Shown here: positions 27,065 to 36,890 of the stretch, in pieces
How the letters are laid out: the number at the start of each line of letters is the position of its first letter
Numbering within the stretch: the stretch's first letter is position 1
NCBI RefSeq assembly: GCF_009827055.1
Contig: NZ_WUMK01000004.1
Location: 1-64,000 of the forward strand
Reading direction: 5' to 3'
Source of the DNA: Shinella kummerowiae
GTDB lineage: Bacteria > Pseudomonadota > Alphaproteobacteria > Rhizobiales > Rhizobiaceae
DNA length: 64,000 nucleotides
The notes under the pieces: model-generated
What the model was told of the DNA's origin: nothing
The model's database searches: none
What the model saw: the letters and a program-made list of their open reading frames with translations, nothing else
Made by a program: the position numbers and the translations under genes

Positions 27065-28162
27065 ATGGCTTCGGACCCGTCAAACGGTATCGAGACGAGA
27101 CGGGCATCCGCGGTCACCTTCGCGGCAAGTCTGACCTTCGAGGATATCCACCATAGCTATCACGGCAAGGAAACCATTCGCGGCATTTCGCTGACGGCGA
27201 AACCGGGGCAGGTGCTCTGTCTGCTCGGCCCCTCCGGCTCCGGCAAGACCACGCTTCTTCGCATTGCCGCCGGCATCGAGGCGCAGTCGGCCGGCCGCGT
27301 TCTCCTGAACGACCGCGAGATCGCTGGTCCCGACCTGTTCCTGCCGCCGGAGCGACGCGGCGTCGGCCTGATGTTTCAGGATTTCGCGCTCTTTCCCCAT
27401 ATGTCGGTGCTCGACAATGTGCGCTTTGGCCTGACGGCCTTGCCGCGTGCGGAGGCAGAGGCCGAAGCCGAGGCCGCGCTGGAACGCGTCGGCCTGGCGC
27501 ACTATGCCGAAAAGTTTCCGCATGTCCTGTCCGGCGGCGAGCAGCAGCGTGTGGCGCTCGCCCGGGCGCTGGCGCCGCGCCCGTCGGTTCTCCTGATGGA
27601 CGAGCCGTTCTCCGGCCTCGATTCACGCCTCAAGGATTCGATCCGTGCCGATACGCTGGCGATCCTGCGCCAGTCGCGGGCAAGCGCCATCGTCGTGACG
27701 CATGACGCCGAAGAAGCGATGCGTATGGGCGATCGCATTGCGCTTTTGAAGGACGGGCGGCTTGTGCAGGAGGGCACGGCGGAGGAGTTGTATCTCAATC
27801 CCAAGGACATTTTTGCCGCCGCCTTCTTTTCGGAAATCAACGAGTTTCCCGGATACGTGCGCGGCGGCCGCGTGGAGACGCCGCTCGGCAATGTCGACGG
27901 CCGGCATTTCAGTGACGGGCAGAAGGTGCGGGTCGCGGTGCGCCTTTCGGGCCTGCATGTGAGCGAGAGCGGCGGCGATGTGCCTGCCCGCATCCTGTCG
28001 CGGCGGTTTCTTGGTGTGGTCGAATTGCTGGAACTTGCGGTCTCCGGCACCGAGCGGCCGGTCAGGGCGCGTGTCCGCGCGGATCAATTGGCGGCCGGAT
28101 TGCGTGATGTCACGCTTTCGGCTAACCAGCGCGACATACTAGTGTTTGTAAAAGACGGCTGA
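27065..28162 (+). CDS. ABC transporter ATP-binding protein (iron/thiamine-like, orphan)
   Basis: The 365-residue ATPase has all ABC motifs: Walker A GPSGSGKTT (~residues 55-63), Q-loop FQDFALFP, signature LSGGEQQRVALARAL, Walker B VLLMDEPFSGLD and H-loop VVTHD. A C-terminal TOBE-like domain follows. This layout belongs to the FbpC/PotA/ThiQ group of importers for ferric iron, polyamines or thiamine; FbpC-like is my best guess. No permease or binding protein is adjacent. It sits between scpB and tatA, unlike the order I expect, and may work with permeases elsewhere. Confidence 0.85.
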   Translation: MASDPSNGIETRRASAVTFAASLTFEDIHHSYHGKETIRGISLTAKPGQVLCLLGPSGSGKTTLLRIAAGIEAQSAGRVLLNDREIAGPDLFLPPERRGVGLMFQDFALFPHMSVLDNVRFGLTALPRAEAEAEAEAALERVGLAHYAEKFPHVLSGGEQQRVALARALAPRPSVLLMDEPFSGLDSRLKDSIRADTLAILRQSRASAIVVTHDAEEAMRMGDRIALLKDGRLVQEGTAEELYLNPKDIFAAAFFSEINEFPGYVRGGRVETPLGNVDGRHFSDGQKVRVAVRLSGLHVSESGGDVPARILSRRFLGVVELLELAVSGTERPVRARVRADQLAAGLRDVTLSANQRDILVFVKDG

Positions 28163-28204
28163 ACGTCTTACATCGGGGTTCGAATTCGAAAGGGAGTTAC
28201 GGGA

Positions 28205-28402
28205 ATGGGTTCATTCAGCATCTGGCATTGGCTGATCGTTCTGGTGGTTGTGCTGCTGTTGTTCGGCCGCGGCAAGATTCCGGAACTGATGGGCGATGTC
28301 GCCAAGGGCATCAAGAACTTCAAGAAGGGCATGTCCGACGAGGAAGCCGCCGCCGCTGACAAGGCGAAGACCGTCGATCACAAGGCCGACGAGGTCAAGT
28401 GA
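28205..28402 (+). CDS. tatA: Sec-independent translocase protein TatA
   Basis: The 65-residue protein has an N-terminal membrane helix ([20 protein letters not shown]) with the FGxxKIPEL hinge, an amphipathic helix ([15 protein letters not shown]) and a short charged tail. TatA oligomers form the conduit for folded twin-arginine substrates. A GGGAG ribosome site precedes it. First gene of tatABC. Confidence 0.96.
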   Translation: MGSFSIWHWLIVLVVVLLLFGRGKIPELMGDVAKGIKNFKKGMSDEEAAAADKAKTVDHKADEVK

Positions 28403-28453
28403 CCGGGATTCCGGCCGCGAGCATCGGTTCGCGGCCCATGAGGACACGACCCC

Positions 28454-29074
28454 ATGCTTGATGTCGGCTGGACCGAAATACTCGTCATCGCCATTGTTCT
28501 GATCATCGTGGTGGGTCCCAAAGACCTGCCGCAGATGTTGCGGACGTTTGGCCGGATGATGTCGAAGATGCGCGGCATGGCGAGTGATTTCCGCCAGCAG
28601 TTCGACGAGGCGTTGCGCGAGGCCGACCTCGAAGACGTCAAGAAGACGATCGGCGAGGCGCAGAAGCTCAACCCGCTGAACACCATCCGCGATGCGGTCA
28701 ATCCGCTGCGCCAGATGGGCAACGACATCAAGGCCGATCTGCAGAAGACGACCAGTTCGGTCTCGTCTTCGAGTTCGGCGGCAAATCCGGTCGACAGCGT
28801 CTCCAGTGCGCCCGTCGCCGTGCCGTCGGAGGCGCAAAAGCCGGCCTCCACCGAGCCGGTGGCCGCTGTTCCGCTCAAGGCGGGGCCGACCCGGAAGACT
28901 GCGGCGAAGACGTCCTCCGCCAGCGCCGCGAAGACGGCAAAACCGCGCAAGGCACCGGCCAAGACCGAGGCCAAGGTCGAGGTCGAAACGAAACCGGCCG
29001 CGAAGGTTGCATCCGGCAAGAAGGCGGCTTCCGCCAAGTCCAAGACAGCGAAGACCAAGAAGGACGAGGCATGA
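28454..29074 (+). CDS. tatB: Sec-independent translocase protein TatB
   Basis: The 206-residue protein has the TatB N-terminus (MLDVGWTEILVIAIVLIIVV), a GPKDLP hinge and a longer amphipathic region (LRTFGRMMSKMRGMASDF) than TatA. The C-terminal ~110 residues are a Lys/Ala/Thr-rich, probably disordered tail. TatB with TatC binds the twin-arginine signal. Its stop overlaps the tatC start by four bases. Confidence 0.95.
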   Translation: MLDVGWTEILVIAIVLIIVVGPKDLPQMLRTFGRMMSKMRGMASDFRQQFDEALREADLEDVKKTIGEAQKLNPLNTIRDAVNPLRQMGNDIKADLQKTTSSVSSSSSAANPVDSVSSAPVAVPSEAQKPASTEPVAAVPLKAGPTRKTAAKTSSASAAKTAKPRKAPAKTEAKVEVETKPAAKVASGKKAASAKSKTAKTKKDEA

Positions 29075-29901
29075 GCGGCGATATCGAAGACAAGCCCCAG
29101 CCGCTGATCGAGCACCTGATCGAGCTTCGCCAGCGCCTGCTCTGGGCGGTCGGCGCGTTCTTCGTGGCGTTCCTCGTCTGCTTCTACTTCGCCAAGCAGC
29201 TGTTCAACCTGCTCGTCCTGCCGTTCAAATGGGCGGTGGAATGGGCGGGGCTGACGCACCGCAATGTGGAGCTGATCTATACGGCGCCGCAGGAATTCTT
29301 CTTCACGCAGATCAAGGTCGCGATGTTCGGCGCGTTTGTCATCGCCTTCCCGGTGATCGCGCAGCAAATCTACAAGTTCGTCGCGCCGGGCCTCTACAAG
29401 AACGAGCGTTCCGCCTTCCTGCCGTTCCTGATCGCTTCGCCGATCCTCTTTCTCATTGGCGCGGCGCTGGTCTATTTCTTCTTCACGCCGATGGTCATGT
29501 GGTTCTTCCTCGCCATGGAACAGGGCGGCGGCGAGGGGCAGGTGTCGATCCAGCTCCTGCCGAAAGTGTCCGAATATCTCAGCCTGATCATGTCGCTGAT
29601 CTTCGCCTTCGGCCTGGTCTTCCAGCTTCCGGTCATCTCGTCGCTGCTCGTGCGCGCCGGTTTCATCACGTCGCAGACGCTGAAGGAAAAGCGTAAATAC
29701 GCCATCGTCATCGCCTTCGTCGTCGCCGCCGTGCTGACGCCGCCGGACCCGGTCTCCCAGATCGGCCTTGCACTGCCGGCCATCCTTCTCTACGAGATTT
29801 CCATCTATACGGCCCGACTCATCGAACGGCAGCGGGCGAGCGCCTCCAACGCACAAGATGCGGAAAACGAGGTCGCTGCAACGCCGGACGAGGCTGACTG
29901 A
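29071..29901 (+). CDS. tatC: Sec-independent translocase protein TatC
   Basis: The 276-residue, six-helix membrane protein begins with the TatC signature [20 protein letters not shown] and contains [38 protein letters not shown] and the late [20 protein letters not shown]. It is the receptor core for twin-arginine signal peptides. It is coupled to tatB by an ATGA overlap; serS follows 64 bases after the stop. Confidence 0.97.
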   Translation: MSGDIEDKPQPLIEHLIELRQRLLWAVGAFFVAFLVCFYFAKQLFNLLVLPFKWAVEWAGLTHRNVELIYTAPQEFFFTQIKVAMFGAFVIAFPVIAQQIYKFVAPGLYKNERSAFLPFLIASPILFLIGAALVYFFFTPMVMWFFLAMEQGGGEGQVSIQLLPKVSEYLSLIMSLIFAFGLVFQLPVISSLLVRAGFITSQTLKEKRKYAIVIAFVVAAVLTPPDPVSQIGLALPAILLYEISIYTARLIERQRASASNAQDAENEVAATPDEAD

Positions 29902-29965
29902 GCCTCGTCGGCAGGTCGCTGCCGGGCGCGGATGGGTCTCAATCCACGGAACGCCTGGAACGACA

Positions 29966-31249
29966 ATGCTTGATATCAAATGGATCCGCGACAATGCCGA
30001 CGCCTTCGACGCCGCTCTGGCGAAGAGAGGCGCCAGCCCCCTTGCAACGACGCTGATCGATCTCGACGAGAAGCGCCGCAGCGTGATCCAGAAGGCGCAG
30101 GACATGCAGTCGCGCCGCAACGCCGCCTCCAAGGAGATCGGCGCGGCGATGGCGAGCAAGAACAGCGAGCTTGCCGAAAAGCTGAAAGCCGAGGTTACCG
30201 CGATCAAGGATCTGCTTCCGGCTGCGGAAGAGGAAGAGCGCCAGGTCACGGCGGAACTCACCGATCAGCTCTCGCGCATCCCCAACATCCCGCTCGAAGA
30301 CGTGCCGGTCGGCAGCGACGAGACGGGCAATGTCGAGAAGCTGACATGGGGCAGCAAACCCGGCTGGAACCACAAGGCGCTCGAACACTACGAAATCGGC
30401 GAAGCGCTCGGCTGGATGGACTTCGAGGCCGCTGCGAAAATCGCCGGCTCGCGTTTCACCGTGCTGAAGGGCCAGCTTGCCCGGCTTGAGCGCGCGCTCG
30501 GTCAGTTCATGATCGACGTGCACACCGGAGAACACGGCTATACGGAAGTCCATGCGCCGCTTCTGGTGCGTGACGACGCCATGTTCGGCACCGGCCAGCT
30601 GCCGAAATTCTCCGAAGACCTGTTCCGCACCACGGATGGCCGCTGGTTGATCCCGACCGCGGAAGTCTCGCTCACCAATCTGGTGCGCGAGGAAATCCTC
30701 GACCAGGAGAAGCTGCCGCTTCGCTTCACCGCGCTGACGCCGTGCTTCCGTTCGGAAGCCGGTTCGTCGGGCCGCGATACCCGCGGCATGCTGCGCCAGC
30801 ACCAGTTCATGAAGTGCGAGCTTGTCTCGATCACCGATGCGGATAGCTCGATCGACGAGCACGAGCGCATGACCGCCTGCGCGGAAGAGATCCTGAAGCG
30901 TCTCGGCCTGCACTACCGCGTCATGACGCTGTGCACCGGCGACATGGGCTTTGGCGCCCGCAAGACCTACGACCTCGAAGTCTGGCTGCCGGGGCAGGAT
31001 ACGTTCCGCGAAATCTCGTCCTGCTCGGTCTGCGGCGATTTCCAGGGCCGTCGCATGAATGCGCGTTATCGCGGCAAGGACGACAAGGCGACGAAGTTCG
31101 TGCACACGCTGAACGGTTCGGGTACGGCCGTCGGCCGCGCGTTGATCGCCGTCATGGAGAATTATCTCAACGAGGATGGCACGATCACCGTGCCGGACGT
31201 GCTGCTGCCCTATATGGGCGGGCTGAAGAAGATCGAGAAGGCCGCCTGA
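29966..31249 (+). CDS. serS: Seryl-tRNA synthetase
   Basis: ATG 29966 ([20 protein letters not shown]) gives 427 residues. The N-terminal long coiled-coil arm ([20 protein letters not shown] on) grips tRNA-Ser. Class II motifs follow: motif 2 [20 protein letters not shown] and motif 3 [17 protein letters not shown]. It charges tRNA-Ser and feeds selenocysteine synthesis where present. The tat-serS-surE-pcm order is standard in rhizobia. Confidence 0.98.
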   Translation: MLDIKWIRDNADAFDAALAKRGASPLATTLIDLDEKRRSVIQKAQDMQSRRNAASKEIGAAMASKNSELAEKLKAEVTAIKDLLPAAEEEERQVTAELTDQLSRIPNIPLEDVPVGSDETGNVEKLTWGSKPGWNHKALEHYEIGEALGWMDFEAAAKIAGSRFTVLKGQLARLERALGQFMIDVHTGEHGYTEVHAPLLVRDDAMFGTGQLPKFSEDLFRTTDGRWLIPTAEVSLTNLVREEILDQEKLPLRFTALTPCFRSEAGSSGRDTRGMLRQHQFMKCELVSITDADSSIDEHERMTACAEEILKRLGLHYRVMTLCTGDMGFGARKTYDLEVWLPGQDTFREISSCSVCGDFQGRRMNARYRGKDDKATKFVHTLNGSGTAVGRALIAVMENYLNEDGTITVPDVLLPYMGGLKKIEKAA

Positions 31250-31262
31250 GGCGGGAGATGAC

Positions 31263-32033
31263 ATGCGCATTCTTCTGACGAACGATGACGGTATTCACGC
31301 CGAGGGCCTTGCTGCCCTCGAGCGGATTGCCCGCGAACTGACGGATGACGTCTGGATCGTCGCGCCCGAGACCGACCAGAGCGGCCTCGCCCATTCGCTG
31401 ACGCTGTCCGAGCCGCTGCGCCTGCGCAAGATCGACGACAAGCGGTATGCGCTGCGCGGCACGCCGACGGACTGCGTCATCATGGGCGTGCGCGAAGTGC
31501 TCGACGAGAAGCCGGGTCTCGTTCTGTCCGGCGTCAATGCCGGCGCCAACATGGCAGATGACGTCACCTATTCCGGCACGATCGCCGGCGCGATCGAAGG
31601 CACGCTGCAGGGCATCAAGTCCATGGCGCTCAGCCAGGCCTATAACCATGCCGGCGGGCGTGTCGTGCCGTGGGAGGTTGCGGAAACCTTCGCGCCGAAG
31701 CTGATCCGCCAGTTGATGGATGTGGAACTGCCCGACTGGACATTCTTCAACCTCAACTTCCCGAACTGCGCACCCGCCGACCTTCAGGGTGTCGAGGTGA
31801 CGAGCCAGGGTAAACTCGATTTCGGTCTGACGATCGACGAACGCGCCGATGGCCGCGGCCTGCCGTATTATTGGCTGCGCTTCGGCGAGAGAAAGGGCGA
31901 TTTCCGCGCCGGGACCGACATCCACGCGGTGAAGAACCACAAGATTTCCGTGACGCCGCTCAAGCTCGACCTGACGGACTACGCCGTGCTCGACCGCGTG
32001 CAGCGGGCGCTTAATGGCGAGGATGCGGATTGA
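31263..32033 (+). CDS. surE: 5'/3'-nucleotidase SurE
   Basis: The 256-residue protein has the SurE metal site [16 protein letters not shown] (Asp-Asp), Ser/Asn ligands in [18 protein letters not shown], and [15 protein letters not shown]. SurE hydrolyses nucleoside monophosphates and is linked to stationary-phase survival. It starts 13 bases after serS and overlaps pcm by four bases. Confidence 0.96.
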   Translation: MRILLTNDDGIHAEGLAALERIARELTDDVWIVAPETDQSGLAHSLTLSEPLRLRKIDDKRYALRGTPTDCVIMGVREVLDEKPGLVLSGVNAGANMADDVTYSGTIAGAIEGTLQGIKSMALSQAYNHAGGRVVPWEVAETFAPKLIRQLMDVELPDWTFFNLNFPNCAPADLQGVEVTSQGKLDFGLTIDERADGRGLPYYWLRFGERKGDFRAGTDIHAVKNHKISVTPLKLDLTDYAVLDRVQRALNGEDAD

Positions 32034-32686
32034 ACACGGGGCGGGTGATCGAGAAGGAAGGTTTGGCCGCGCTGGCGATGCGCCTGCGCGCGCAGGGCAT
32101 CAACAATCTCGACCTCCTGACGGCCGTGGAGCAGACACCGCGCACGCTGTTCGTACCGCCGCAGTTTACCGGTGAAGCCTATTCGCGCCGCGTTCTGCCG
32201 CTGGAATGCGGGTCGTTCATGGAAGGCATCGACCTTGCGGTGCGCATCCTGCATTTCCTCAATCTCAAGGCTGGCCAGCGCATTCTCGAAGTCGGCACCG
32301 GCAGCGGATTCACCGCCGCCGTCATGGGACGCCTGACGGAGCGCGTCCTGACGGTCGACCGCTACAAGACGCTTGCCAACACTGCGCAGCAGTCCATCGA
32401 AAAAGCCGGTATCCGCAACGTCATCGTGCGGCAAGCGGATGGCAGCAATGGCATGCCGGGCGAGGGCACCTTCGACCGCATTCTGGTAACCGCAGCCTTT
32501 CCGGCCCTGCCGCGCTCCTTTGCCGAGCAGCTTGTCTCCGGAGGCATGCTGATCGCGCCTGTCATGGTCAGCGATACCGAATGTCGCATGCTGAAGCTGG
32601 TGAAGACCGGCAGCCGTTTCGACCGCGAAGACCTCTTCGACGTGCCTTACCTGCCGATCGTACCGCAGATGGCGCAGGCGCTCTAA
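32030..32686 (+). CDS. pcm: Protein-L-isoaspartate O-methyltransferase
   Basis: The gene starts with TTG at 32030 within the surE stop (TTGA overlap), giving 218 residues. It has the canonical PCMT features: [20 protein letters not shown], motif [21 protein letters not shown] and [17 protein letters not shown]. It methylates isoaspartyl residues so that damaged proteins can be repaired. surE-pcm pairing is classic. A more divergent paralogue lies at 7493. Confidence 0.95.
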   Translation: MNTGRVIEKEGLAALAMRLRAQGINNLDLLTAVEQTPRTLFVPPQFTGEAYSRRVLPLECGSFMEGIDLAVRILHFLNLKAGQRILEVGTGSGFTAAVMGRLTERVLTVDRYKTLANTAQQSIEKAGIRNVIVRQADGSNGMPGEGTFDRILVTAAFPALPRSFAEQLVSGGMLIAPVMVSDTECRMLKLVKTGSRFDREDLFDVPYLPIVPQMAQAL

Positions 32687-32824
32687 TCACCCTCTCATGA
32701 TCCGTATTTGTCGCTCGGCAGGCCGTCGCCCTGCTGAGTCTCTTGGCGTTTTTGCTGGAAATCCGGGGCCTCCGGAAACGCCGCTTGCAGGCGACGCGAG
32801 GATTCTCCTCGCAAATACAGCGCG

Positions 32825-32839
32825 TTAACCTTTTGTTAA
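32825..32839. promoter_or_regulatory. CtrA-type binding box (TTAA-N7-TTAA)
   Basis: TTAACCTTTTGTTAA is an exact match to the alphaproteobacterial CtrA consensus TTAA-N7-TTAA. It lies 108 bases upstream of the unknown gene at 32948, in a 261-base intergenic region, a sensible place for cell-cycle control by the response regulator CtrA. Confidence 0.6.
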
Positions 32840-32947
32840 CCAGCGTAAGCTTCGCGCAAGTTTCGGGGCGTAGGCCGGTGACGAAGCAGCAGTTTCCACG
32901 CAGGACGCCGGTTTTCAGATGATGCGGTCGTTCCGATGGAGAGGGTA

Positions 32948-33574
32948 ATGTACGTCTCGAACAGGATCACCAGCAGCTCTACCGGCGACAGTCTCGCATA
33001 TCTTGCGACCAAGGCTGCAGGCAAGGCTGTTGAGGAGAATGCCGAGGTTGGTTCGACCGCCCATCTCGCCGGTGGCAGCTACGATCCGTCCGCCCATGTC
33101 GGCCTGACGGTTGATGCCCTTCTTGTGCTGAGCGTCGCCAAGGAAGAGATGACATCCAGTCTGCCGGCGTTGACCGAAGCCGAGCGCAACAATCTCGACA
33201 CGGCGGAGCTTGAAAAGCGCGAAAACGATGCGTTCGGACACTTCCTCGCGGAAGGCGACCGAAAGGGCTACTATCGCGCTTACATCGAATATTTCGACAG
33301 CATGCCCATGCAGGACCAGCGCAGCGCCCGTTACGCCGGCACCCGCGAGCCGGCCGTCGCTGCTCTGCGCGCCATCGCCTACAATGAGAGCGCCCTCGAC
33401 ATGACGGCGCCCGATACGGCACTCGAAAATGCTGCCGTCGCGGGTGAACAGTCGGTCCGTCGTTCCACCCCCATTTCGGCGATCTTCCAACCGAGCCAGG
33501 GCGATTTCGAAAACGCCGCCCGCGTCGGTGGCCGCATCTCGCGCGCCGACAGCATGTACGCGACCGGCTTCTAG
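32948..33574 (+). CDS. Conserved-looking hypothetical protein (208 aa)
   Basis: ATG 32948 (MYVSNRITSSSTGDSLAYLA) is preceded by GGAGAGGG at normal spacing; an ATG at 32936 overlaps that site. The protein is hydrophilic and Ala/Glu-rich, with no signal peptide or membrane helix. The middle contains ALTEAERNNLDTAELEKREN and GYYRAYIEYFDSMPMQDQRS; the C-terminus is low complexity. I recognise no domain. A CtrA-type box upstream and the neighbouring NlpD-like gene suggest a cell-cycle or envelope link, which is inference only. Confidence 0.75.
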   Translation: MYVSNRITSSSTGDSLAYLATKAAGKAVEENAEVGSTAHLAGGSYDPSAHVGLTVDALLVLSVAKEEMTSSLPALTEAERNNLDTAELEKRENDAFGHFLAEGDRKGYYRAYIEYFDSMPMQDQRSARYAGTREPAVAALRAIAYNESALDMTAPDTALENAAVAGEQSVRRSTPISAIFQPSQGDFENAARVGGRISRADSMYATGF

Positions 33575-33725
33575 TCGTTTCGACCTTGGTTTTGCCATGG
33601 TGCGGGAACACCATGGTTATCAATTCACCAAAAACCTGTTGCGGATAGCCCAACTTTAACCGGGCGGTAACTCTAACGCGCTTTAATCGACCTACATCAA
33701 GTAGTGTACCGATTGGGTTAGTCTC

Positions 33726-35309
33726 ATGCGTAAGAGTGTATCGCCGAGTTTTGGTAGGACCGCGAGCCGCCTGGTAGTGGCCGCCCTGCTGGCCAGCGTT
33801 GCGACCGGGTGCAGCTCGGACGTTTCCCGTTTTGGCGGCCTCTTTTCCTCCTCCTCTGGTCAGGACAATATCACGACGAGTTCGGTTCCGCGCCGCACGC
33901 TCTTTGGCGGCGGCGAGACCAATCCGGTTCCGCGCGGCACGGTCGGCAACGGCCAGCAGTTTGCGACGGGCGACCAGATGGGGACGCGCAACGAGGCGAT
34001 GAACCAGCCGTTCCCGGATCAGGGTACGGTTTCCTACGATCCGATCAACACGGCGACGACCAGCGGTTCCGGCACACGCCTGGCGACGACGCCGATGCGT
34101 GTGCAGCGCGGCGATCTCAGCGATCCGACAGCCGGCGTCCGCCAGGATGCCGAGCGCGAAGTGGCCGTTGCCCGGGACACGACCGAGCGCAAGGCGAAGG
34201 CTATCGTCTCGGATGCGGACACCTTGACCACGGCAACCGTGAACAAGGCCAAGGCTGGCTGGTCGACGAACAACGCACCGGTCGTCATGCTGCGCCAGGG
34301 CGAAAGCGTTAAGACGCTCGCCAACCGCTACGGTGTTCCGGAAAAGGAAATCCTTGCGGCCAACGGCCTGAAGCGCGCTTCCGACGCCGAGCCCGGCCAG
34401 AAGATCGTCATCCCGACCTTCAGCACCACCGCCAGCGCCGCCAAGGCCTCGACGGACCATACGCTCAAGGTTGACAACAAGCTTCCGACGCCGGAGCGCA
34501 AGGGTGAGCAGAACGTCGCCATCCTGCCCGGTACCTCCACCCGCGAGAAGCAGAAGTCGGAAAGCGGCCAGACGAATTCCAACGTCGCCGATGCTGCCGA
34601 AGGCAAGGGCAAGGCCGGCTACGAAGTGCAGCCCGGCGATTCGCTTGCCAAGATCGCGCGCAGCAACGGTGTTTCCGTCGATGCGCTGAAGAAGGCGAAC
34701 GGCCTTGAAACCGCGTCGATCCGCATCGGCCAGAAGCTGACGATCCCGGCTGGCGGCGCCGTCGAAGCGACGACCGACAAGACCGTGACGGCGTCTGTTC
34801 CGGTCAACAAGGAAAAGAAGGTTGAGACGGCGGAAAAGAAGCCGGAATCCTACAAGGCGCCGGTGAAAACCGTCTCGGTCACGGAAGCGACGGAAAAATC
34901 GGACGTTACGGATGAAGCGCCGGAATCGACCGGCATCGGCAAGTATCGCTGGCCGGTTCGCGGTGCGGTCATTGCCGGCTACGGCGCCAATGTCGAAGGC
35001 AACCGCAATGACGGCATCGACATTTCGGTCCCGGAAGGCACGCCGATCAAGGCGGCGGAAAACGGTGTGGTCATCTACTCGGGCAGCAGCCTGAAGGAAC
35101 TCGGCAATGCGGTTCTCGTGCGCCACGACGACGGCACGGTTACGGTCTACGGCCATGCCGGCGAGTTGAGCGTGCAGCGCGGCCAGAAGATCCAGCGCGG
35201 CCAGACCGTCGCCACCTCCGGCATGAGCGGCAACGCCACCCGTCCGAAGGTTCACTTCGAAGTGCGCAAGAATGCGACCCCGGTCAACCCGATGACCTTC
35301 CTGGAATAG
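33726..35309 (+). CDS. LysM/M23 (LytM) lipoprotein, NlpD-like amidase-activator type
   Basis: The 527-residue protein has a lipoprotein-type signal (ALLASVATGCSSD, Cys29), a long Thr/Ser linker, two LysM peptidoglycan-binding domains (~180-226, VVMLRQGESVKTLANRYGVP; ~297-343, YEVQPGDSLAKIARSNGVSV) and a C-terminal LytM domain (~408-527). In the LytM domain, zinc ligands expected in HxGxDI and HxH are replaced (NRNDGIDI; PKVHFEVRKN), as in NlpD/EnvC regulators that activate amidases without cutting. A role in septal wall splitting is therefore likelier than direct hydrolysis. Its place after surE-pcm is typical. Confidence 0.9.
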   Translation: MRKSVSPSFGRTASRLVVAALLASVATGCSSDVSRFGGLFSSSSGQDNITTSSVPRRTLFGGGETNPVPRGTVGNGQQFATGDQMGTRNEAMNQPFPDQGTVSYDPINTATTSGSGTRLATTPMRVQRGDLSDPTAGVRQDAEREVAVARDTTERKAKAIVSDADTLTTATVNKAKAGWSTNNAPVVMLRQGESVKTLANRYGVPEKEILAANGLKRASDAEPGQKIVIPTFSTTASAAKASTDHTLKVDNKLPTPERKGEQNVAILPGTSTREKQKSESGQTNSNVADAAEGKGKAGYEVQPGDSLAKIARSNGVSVDALKKANGLETASIRIGQKLTIPAGGAVEATTDKTVTASVPVNKEKKVETAEKKPESYKAPVKTVSVTEATEKSDVTDEAPESTGIGKYRWPVRGAVIAGYGANVEGNRNDGIDISVPEGTPIKAAENGVVIYSGSSLKELGNAVLVRHDDGTVTVYGHAGELSVQRGQKIQRGQTVATSGMSGNATRPKVHFEVRKNATPVNPMTFLE

Positions 35310-35340
35310 GATTGGTCGACGGGCAGCATTGATATGGCAA

Positions 35341-35364
35341 CGGGCGGTCCCTTAGGGCCGCCCG
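35341..35364. terminator. Hairpin between convergent genes
   Basis: CGGGCGG pairs with CCGCCCG, with an inner CCC/GGG stem around TTA. It lacks a clean T-tract, but its place between the NlpD-like gene and the FtrA-like gene suggests a shared terminator. Confidence 0.45.
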
Positions 35365-35381
35365 TTCGCGTTTCCCTGCTT

Positions 35382-36380
35382 CTAGCCGACGCGTCGACCG
35401 AAGGCCTCGCGGTAGGCGGCCGGCGTTGTAGCAAGGTGCAGTCGAAAATGGTGGCGGAGCGTTCCGGTCGTGCCGAAACCGGAGAGTGCCGCAACCTCTT
35501 CAACCGACGCATCGCTTTCTTCGAGCAGGTCGCGTGCTTTTCCAAGCCGTTGGGCCAAAAGCCAGCGCGCGGGCGTCATGCCGGTCGCGGCTTCGAAGCG
35601 GCGCAGGAAGGTGCGTGTGCTCATGCCGGCACGCCGCGCGAGTGACGCGGCGGAATGATCCGCGCCGAGATTTTCCCGCATATGGTCGAGAAGCGCGCCG
35701 AGGCGGCCGCTTTCATGGGGTCGCGGCACCACCTGCTTGATGAACTGCGCCTGGCCACCATCCCGGTGAGCCGGGAGGACAAGGCGGCGGGCCACGCGGT
35801 TTGCCGCTTCCGGTCCGAAATCCCGGCGGATGAGATGGAGGCAGAGGTCGAGCCCGGCCGCCGTGCCGGCGGAGGTCAACACCGTGCCGGCATCGACATA
35901 GAGCACGTCGGCGCTGACTCTGATTTCCGGGTGCCGTGCCGTCAGGGTGTCGGTGTAGCGCCAGTGGGTCGTGGCGCGCTGGCCGTCTAGCAAGCCGGCC
36001 GCCGCCAGCACGAAGGCGCCGGAGCAGAAGGAGAGGAGACGCGCGCCGCGCGCATGGGCTGCCGTCAACGCATCGATCAGCGCCTGCGGCACCGGCGCGT
36101 CCGTGCCGCGCCAGCCCGGAATGATGATCGTCCCCGCCTCAGCCAGCAGGTCCAGGCCGCCATCGACGGAGAATGTCAGCCCGCCTGCCGCGCGCATGTT
36201 GCCCGCATCCACGCCGGCCACGGCGAAGCGGTACCAGTTCGTGCCCATCTCAGGTCGTGGCAGGGCAAAGATCTCGGTCGCGATGCCGAATTCGAAGGTG
36301 CAGAGTTGATCATAGGCGATGGCGACGACGAGCGGATTGGGCAACGGGCGGAGCGATAGCGGGTTTGGCATGATGTTCAT
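35382..36380 (-). CDS. GlxA/FtrA family AraC-type transcriptional regulator
   Basis: The 332-residue protein joins an N-terminal DJ-1/PfpI-like domain (VVAIAYDQLCTFEFGIATEI; nucleophile-elbow Cys in LLSFCSGAFVLAAAGLL) to a C-terminal AraC helix-turn-helix pair (SLARRAGMSTRTFLRRFEAA; EVAALSGFGTTGTLRHHF). This is the FtrA subgroup of GlxA regulators. The DJ-1-like part probably senses a ligand rather than acting as an enzyme. It is divergent from the rhodanese gene (78 bases apart) and probably controls it, by inference. Confidence 0.88.
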   Translation of the reverse strand: MNIMPNPLSLRPLPNPLVVAIAYDQLCTFEFGIATEIFALPRPEMGTNWYRFAVAGVDAGNMRAAGGLTFSVDGGLDLLAEAGTIIIPGWRGTDAPVPQALIDALTAAHARGARLLSFCSGAFVLAAAGLLDGQRATTHWRYTDTLTARHPEIRVSADVLYVDAGTVLTSAGTAAGLDLCLHLIRRDFGPEAANRVARRLVLPAHRDGGQAQFIKQVVPRPHESGRLGALLDHMRENLGADHSAASLARRAGMSTRTFLRRFEAATGMTPARWLLAQRLGKARDLLEESDASVEEVAALSGFGTTGTLRHHFRLHLATTPAAYREAFGRRVG

Positions 36381-36458
36381 TCTATATGGCGTTCATGCCA
36401 TCTGCAATCCCGGCTCACAACCCGCTAGATGTTAACCATCCAACAGGGAGCAGAGATC

Positions 36459-36890
36459 ATGAGCTACGTCACCGATTACGCACCGGCACCATCCGCTATC
36501 GCCATCGAGCATTTCCTGAAGCGGCTTTCCGTCGAGACCGATTGCGCCGATGTCTCCGCCGCCCTCAAGGCCGGCGATCAGGACTTCGTGCTGCTGCACG
36601 TCGTTGGCTCTGCGGAAGCCTATGCGCGGCGGCATGTGCCGGGCGCGCTGCACCTTCCGCACCGCGAAATTTCCACCGCGCGCATGGCGGCGTGGCCTGA
36701 GGACACGCTCTTCGTGGCCTACTGCGCCGGTCCGCATTGCAACGGGGCGGATCAGGCGGCGCTGAAGCTCGCGCGGCTCGGCCGGCCGGTGAAAATCATG
36801 ATCGGCGGCATCACCGGCTGGGCGGATGAAGGGCTGCCCTTCGCAACCGGAGCCGAACCGGGCGATCTGCTCGCGGTCGCTGCCGAATGA
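36459..36890 (+). CDS. Rhodanese-like domain protein
   Basis: ATG 36459 (MSYVTDYAPAPSAIAIEHFL) has AGGGAG upstream and gives 143 residues. One rhodanese domain is present with AYARRHVPGALHLPHREIST and the active loop YCAGPHCNGAD (Cys89, and a second Cys94). Rhodaneses transfer sulfane sulfur; the CxGxxCNGA loop is a known variant. It overlaps the GNAT gene by four bases and is divergent from the FtrA-like regulator. Confidence 0.9.
   Translation: MSYVTDYAPAPSAIAIEHFLKRLSVETDCADVSAALKAGDQDFVLLHVVGSAEAYARRHVPGALHLPHREISTARMAAWPEDTLFVAYCAGPHCNGADQAALKLARLGRPVKIMIGGITGWADEGLPFATGAEPGDLLAVAAE

Noticed and set aside
32979-35255. 758-codon minus-strand frame opposite the NlpD-like gene
   Set aside because: It spans two plus-strand genes and a promoter region, with shadow-type composition.
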